Shown here piece after piece: positions 40,811 to 44,307 of a stretch of 44,307 nt of DNA. The position numbers and the translations under genes are program-made. Location: positions 1 through 44,307 of the IMG/VR virus record IMGVR_UViG_3300036771_000168; one strand, 5' to 3'. The stretch's first letter is position 1. The number at the start of each line of letters is the position of its first letter. Source of the DNA: a virus. The notes under the pieces were generated by a model, which saw nothing but the letters and a program-made list of their open reading frames with translations, searched no databases and was not told the origin of the DNA.

Positions 40811-42010
40811 ATGCCAGCAGGCACTATTACCCTTACAAATAACTCAACAGCCGTAACCGGCGCTGGAACGGCCTTTACAACGGAGCTGAAAGCTAATGAT
40901 TTTATCGTCGTGGTTGTCGGTGGTACGACCTATACCCTGGGTGTTAGCGCGATTGGTTCGGCAACGGCATTAACACTTACGACCGCTTACGGCGGGCCAA
41001 CGACTTCCGGTCTTTCCTGGACGCCGATCCCGAACGGAGCGCTGGTGGGTATCACAGCGCAGATTGCTGCTGATACAGCACGCGCCATTCGTGGGCTTAA
41101 CTTTGACAAAGCGAACTGGCAGCAGGTCTACAGTGCCAGTGGAAATATCACTGTCACGCTACCGGATGGCTCAACTTACAATGGGCCATCATGGAAATAT
41201 CTGTCAGATAATATGGCCACAAAATCAAATGGAGCAGTCCCTTTAAATCAGGGAGGAACAGGATTAACCTCGCCATTTGGTTCGGCTGAAAATACATTTT
41301 GTCAGGGAAATGACTCACGACTAACTACGGTAAATAACAAATCAGGAGGAGCCCTTACCAGCGGAATATCAGTTCCTGGCGCGTCCGGATATACCGTGCG
41401 CGCAGGTACTTATGAAGGCGACACGATAAACAACCCGATCACGATGATGAACGTCAACGGAAACCCTGTTGCTGGCGACTGGGTTAACTTCGTTCGTGGT
41501 GGGTGGTATGAAGGAGAATGGACGCTCGGTGCTGTTCGCACAGGAGGTGCATCAATTCAGTCTGTGCAGCTGGCATTACGTGCTGATAATTCATCTCCAT
41601 TTGCGCTCTGGAATTTCAACGCAAACGGCCAGGCTACTGGTACGTGGGTTAACAACTGTGATCGGAGAATTAAGGACGATGTTATTGTTATTCCTGACCC
41701 ACTGGGAGCAATGAAGAAGCTCAGAGGATATTCCTGGCGCCGCCTTGATTCCGGAATTACGGGTTTCGGCTTTGTTGCCCAGGAAGTAGAAAAAGTGTTT
41801 CCGGAAGCCGTACGTAATTTTGGGCAAACCATGAAGTTGGAAGACGGTACGGAGGTTGAAAATGTGCTTTCAGTTGATACTACAGGAGTGTCTGCGGCTC
41901 TTCATCATGAAGCTATCCTGGCGCTGATGGGAAAAATAGAAAAGCTGGAAGAAAGGATCGTGCAATTAACCAGCGAGCAGGAAAATCAGGGTGGCGCGCT
42001 GTCATCATAA
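40811..42010 (+). CDS. Tail fibre with C-terminal S74 chaperone domain
   Basis: The 399-residue protein starts with a small virion-attachment domain (PAGTITLTNNSTAVTGAGTA). A side-fibre stretch has LNQGGTGLTSPFG at about 145-157. The S74 intramolecular chaperone begins near residue 283 (CDRRIKDDVIVI; GFGFVAQEVEKVFPEAV) and ends in a coiled coil (MGKIEKLEERIVQLTSEQEN). S74 domains fold the trimer and then cut themselves off. At the cleavage position the usual Ser is Cys283 (CDRRIK). AGGAGAATGAT precedes the ATG. Confidence 0.9.
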   Translation: MPAGTITLTNNSTAVTGAGTAFTTELKANDFIVVVVGGTTYTLGVSAIGSATALTLTTAYGGPTTSGLSWTPIPNGALVGITAQIAADTARAIRGLNFDKANWQQVYSASGNITVTLPDGSTYNGPSWKYLSDNMATKSNGAVPLNQGGTGLTSPFGSAENTFCQGNDSRLTTVNNKSGGALTSGISVPGASGYTVRAGTYEGDTINNPITMMNVNGNPVAGDWVNFVRGGWYEGEWTLGAVRTGGASIQSVQLALRADNSSPFALWNFNANGQATGTWVNNCDRRIKDDVIVIPDPLGAMKKLRGYSWRRLDSGITGFGFVAQEVEKVFPEAVRNFGQTMKLEDGTEVENVLSVDTTGVSAALHHEAILALMGKIEKLEERIVQLTSEQENQGGALSS

Positions 42011-42025
42011 CTGATAGTCAGTAAA

Positions 42026-42045
42026 ACCCGGCACGGTGGCCGGGT
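42026..42045. terminator. Bidirectional terminator between fibre and antirepressor genes
   Basis: CCCGGC (42027-42032) pairs with GCCGGG (42039-42044). Read on the minus strand it is followed by TTTTAC, on the plus strand by TTAT. It can serve both converging genes. Confidence 0.7.
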
Positions 42046-42101
42046 TATCCTTCCTATGAAATGGCTGATCATCTTCTATTCCAGCTTTCATAATATCCGA
42101 A

Positions 42102-42947
42102 TCACCCCTTGCTCATTCTTAACTTATCAAGCACCTTCCAGTCTCTGCCTCGATTCGTATCTATATGAGATGTAATTCGTTGCAGGATTTTTTTGCTCTC
42201 GTTAGCAGTTCTCGGGTATTCGTGTGCCATAGACCAGAACGCCCCTCTTAAAGAATGTTCCGCAGCTCGAAGTAATGGTTCTACTTCTGCAATTCTATCA
42301 ATCATTATTGTTGCAATATTCCATAACCAGCAAAGTGAGCGGAGCTCATCGTTCGACAATTCATATTTTGAATATACAGATGTTTTCTTTTGGGAAACGA
42401 GTTCACTTGCGATGATTTTAATATAGCTCGTTGCTTCTTTGGTTTCATTTACCGTCAACTGATTGCAACGGCTTACATCGAAACGGTCATGTATTAGTCT
42501 CCAAAAATCCGGATAGCCTGTTTCAGGGTTTTTCTTAACCATATCATCAATAACAGAGCGTAAAATGGCTCTGTGGTCATTATCCGTTTCCAGAAGTTTA
42601 TCTTTGTCTGACCATGCTTCTTCTACTGTGGGAATTAAACGTTCTTTAAAGGCCAGAGCCTTTAGTCTATTCTCTTCACTGAGCCTTGTTATCCGAATGC
42701 TATTAAACCAATAAGTAAGGTTTGAAATCGGTACGAGTAAAGAGCTTTCTTCTTCGTTTTTAAAATAGCCTTCAACCTCAATTGATTCGTACTTTCCTGG
42801 CGACCTGGCAACCTTATCGTACTGGTAGCCATAGATAAGACCAAACTCATCACAGAGTTGACGCAAAGAAACAAAGACAGTTTTCCCAATAATCAGCGTC
42901 CTAATAGTAGACCCCTGAAATGTAATATCGCGAGTCCCTTCTATCAT
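42102..42947 (-). CDS. P22-type antirepressor domain protein
   Basis: The 281-residue protein begins with a P22_AR_N-type domain (about residues 5-95): ITFQGSTIRTLIIGKTVFVS, LRQLCDEFGLIYGYQYDKV and VPISNLTYWFNSI. The C-terminal part (about 100-281) is helical with no name. Start 42947 is chosen because AAGGAG lies 8 bases before it on the minus strand; the upstream part of the frame has no such signal. It is a second antirepressor-like gene, far from the ORF6N one, convergent with the tail fibre gene and probably lysogeny-expressed or a regulator acting near the attachment region. Confidence 0.82.
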   Translation of the reverse strand: MIEGTRDITFQGSTIRTLIIGKTVFVSLRQLCDEFGLIYGYQYDKVARSPGKYESIEVEGYFKNEEESSLLVPISNLTYWFNSIRITRLSEENRLKALAFKERLIPTVEEAWSDKDKLLETDNDHRAILRSVIDDMVKKNPETGYPDFWRLIHDRFDVSRCNQLTVNETKEATSYIKIIASELVSQKKTSVYSKYELSNDELRSLCWLWNIATIMIDRIAEVEPLLRAAEHSLRGAFWSMAHEYPRTANESKKILQRITSHIDTNRGRDWKVLDKLRMSKG

Positions 42948-43001
42948 CACTAATCTCCTTTTGAAATCGTATGTATGAAAAAGCAACAGTAATATTGTAT
43001 G

Positions 43002-43017
43002 TTTTTTGATCAAAAAA
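43002..43017. promoter_or_regulatory. Palindrome upstream of the P22-type antirepressor gene
   Basis: TTTTTTGATCAAAAAA is a perfect 16-bp palindrome 55 bases before the minus-strand start. A TACAAT (-10 candidate on the minus strand) lies 2 bases beyond it, so a protein bound here would block the promoter. The core TTGATCAA is related to the repeats upstream of cor. Confidence 0.5.
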
Positions 43018-43112
43018 TTGTGATCATCTTCCAAAATTGAGTATCAGACTTAGATAACCGACCTGAATATTTGCAGTTTGCCTTCAATCAAGTGAGGTTA
43101 CAGTGGCTCTCA

Positions 43113-43565
43113 AACTACGAATATTTCGTAGTTAACTCCGATAATATCTGGGGCGTTTTGCGCAGGTCTTCCGAACAGACCCTCTTAGAGAGGGGTTGTT
43201 TTTGGAACACTTAGAAGCTGCCTACTGTCAGTGGGTAGGTTATAAGAATCACTCAGTGGCTCCCCTCTAAAAGAGGGTTGGCTATCTGCGTATCTTTTAG
43301 ATCCACAGTTATCCAGTTCTAACGAATCGTTATAATCAAGCTTGCTCAATGAGTTAGTTGATTCTCGCGATTTGCGATAATCAAGGTGGTTCAGTAGGTT
43401 ACGAACTGAGTACGTATTACGTACCCGGTTGGTTTGCGCAGGCATAAAAGCGACGCGCAAATTATAGGCATACTGCAAATTAGCATTTTTAAACACTTGC
43501 AATAAGTTGCGATGTCCGTACGTTAAACGTACGCGGTTGTTTAAACTCGGCATATCACCGAGTTT
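43113..43565. repeat. Array of six palindromes, no convincing gene
   Basis: Six inverted repeats lie in 450 bases. 43113-43133: arms AACTACGAA/TTCGTAGTT, 3-base spacer. 43180-43194 and 43263-43277: arms CCCTCT/AGAGGG, spacers TAG and AAA, both followed by G then GTTG. 43410-43424: arms GTACGTA/TACGTAC, 1-base spacer. 43517-43533: arms CGTACGTT/AACGTACG, 1-base spacer; both of these are followed by CGGTTG. 43543-43565: arms AAACTCGG/CCGAGTTT, 7-base loop. Possible roles are operators, a replication origin, or structured RNA. Confidence 0.75.
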
Positions 43566-43649
43566 GATTTGCTTCTGCGATTTCCGCTTGAACACAATTT
43601 CACCATTCCCCCGCCACAACCTATTCTCAAATCCTGCCACTTAAGCCCA

Positions 43650-43774
43650 TACCCGACTTAAACCCCTCGAAAACCGACCCTGAAACCAACTAAGGTCGGG
43701 TACGGTTTTTCGCATAACCACATAATTAATATATAAAAAATAATCAATACCCGACTTACCCGACCAAACCGACC
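43650..43774. repeat. CCGAC repeat cluster near the right attachment region
   Basis: Copies of a (T)ACC(C)GAC(C/T) motif occur at 43650-43658, 43672-43679, 43694-43701 (inverted, GGTCGGGT), 43748-43756, 43757-43765 and 43767-43774. Between them is a 50-base A+T-rich stretch (43700-43748). The combination of iterated sites and an A+T-rich segment is seen in integrase arm sites and in replication origins. Confidence 0.6.
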
Positions 43775-43921
43775 ATGTTTTGCTTATATATAGAGATTTT
43801 TCTGAGAGGAAGCATAGAGGTTTAGGCTGCGGAAATTTTCTATGAATGGATTACAACGCCCGCTGATTTGATGTCAGTGGCTTTTGTAAGAGCTGGAGTT
43901 ACGGAAGGATAAGATATTTCT

Positions 43922-43942
43922 GTGGGGCACGCAGTGGGGCAC
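43922..43942. repeat. GTGGGGCAC direct repeat at the prophage right end
   Basis: GTGGGGCAC occurs at 43922-43930 and 43934-43942, 12 bases apart, immediately before the fis terminator. It probably marks the right attachment region as an integrase arm-type pair. The core cannot be fixed because the left end is outside the window. Confidence 0.5.
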
Positions 43943-43945
43943 ATA

Positions 43946-43984
43946 AGATAAAAAAGGCGCTTTCCCATGCCGAAGAGCGCCTTT
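43946..43984 (-). terminator. fis terminator
   Basis: On the minus strand GGCGCT (43976-43981 complement) pairs with AGCGCC (43956-43961 complement) and is followed by TTTTTT. It lies 27 bases after the fis stop, and host sequence therefore reaches at least to about 43950. Confidence 0.85.
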
Positions 43985-44010
43985 ATAAACAACAAGTTAA
44001 CTGACTAGTA

Positions 44011-44307
44011 TCAGTTCATGCCGTATTTTTTCAACTTCTTGCGCAGCGTGCCACGGTTGATACCCATCATCAGGGCAGCACGGGTTTGGTTGCCACGGGT
44101 GTATTGCATCACCATGTCCAACAATGGCTGCTCTACTTCAGCCAATACCAGCTCATACAGATCGTTAACATCTTGACCATTCAGTTGAGCAAAATAGTTC
44201 TTCAGTGCCTGTTTCACGGAGTCACGCAGGGGTTTTTGGGTAACCTGGTCCTGAGAGTTAACGGTAGAAACGGTCAGTACGTCAGAATTTACGCGTTGTT
44301 CGAACAT
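44011..44307 (-). CDS. fis: DNA-binding protein Fis
   Basis: The 98-residue nucleoid protein is complete and as far as I can tell identical to E. coli Fis: the N-terminal beta hairpin arm (residues about 11-26), helices A and B, and the C-terminal helix-turn-helix ([20 protein letters not shown], residues 73-92). Fis bends DNA, controls rRNA and many other promoters and assists phage excision, including lambda. In E. coli it follows dusB in one operon; here the window ends at its start codon, so dusB would lie beyond. The prophage lies downstream of fis and leaves its terminator intact. Confidence 0.98.

Noticed and set aside
43185-43640. Minus-strand frame of 151 codons with repeated NRVR-TY-RNLL segments
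   Set aside because: The repeated peptide comes from the GTACGT-type palindromes. No ribosome binding site is seen, composition is odd and rich in Asn, Arg and Ser. It could still be real if conserved in relatives, so it is kept as an open point rather than a gene.

Overview
The window is a complete-looking temperate siphophage prophage, about 43 kb, in an enterobacterial chromosome. The right edge is an intact host fis gene whose 98-residue product matches the Escherichia coli Fis I know, so the host is a member of the Enterobacteriaceae; the species cannot be settled from this. The left edge is the start codon of a P4-type tyrosine integrase, so the left attachment site lies just outside the window.

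Layout. (1) 1-3204: integrase, an unrecognised gene coupled to it, an AlpA-type regulator and early genes of unknown role. (2) 3237-5881: an immunity-like switch with a minus-strand ribbon-helix-helix (YlcI/YnfO-type) gene, a divergent promoter region with repeated operators, a structured leader RNA, an Icd-like gene, small ORFs and an ORF6N antirepressor. Its order resembles the immI region of phage P1 (c4 RNA, icd, ant). No lambda CI/Cro-type repressor gene is visible. (3) 5980-10514: P4-like zinc-finger/TOPRIM/DUF927 primase-helicase, SSB and accessory genes. (4) 10601-14221: a lambda Q-type antiterminator, a candidate late promoter, a minus-strand DUF3800 gene, three tRNA genes, a GNAT-like gene, a small basic protein and a series of terminators that Q would have to override. 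(5) 14264-16271: two holin-like proteins, GH19 endolysin, Rz/Rz1 spanins and a small protein. (6) 16596-19302: a protein ending like the tape measure protein and two glycosyltransferases. (7) 19257-27133: HK97-type packaging and head genes (HNH, TerS, TerL, portal, ClpP-like protease, capsid, connectors). (8) 27146-40393: lambda-type tail genes (tube, G/GT frameshift pair, tape measure, M, L, K, I, J, tip proteins), interrupted between K and I by a 2.5-kb A+T-rich cargo island. (9) 40506-42947: Cor exclusion lipoprotein, S74 tail fibre and a minus-strand P22-type antirepressor. (10) 42948-43950: a non-coding region with six palindromes, a cluster of CCGAC repeats and two GTGGGGCAC repeats, then the fis terminator and fis.

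Together this is a mosaic: P4/P1-like early control and replication, HK97-like head, lambda-like lysis control and tail. The candidates for undescribed biology are the TPR-like/HEPN-like gene pair in the tail operon (33105-34270), the DUF3800 cargo gene between Q and the tRNAs, the paired glycosyltransferases beside the packaging genes, the structured leader of the Icd/antirepressor operon, and the palindrome array next to the right attachment region. Most head and tail assignments rest on recognised family sequence plus conserved gene order. No database search was run.
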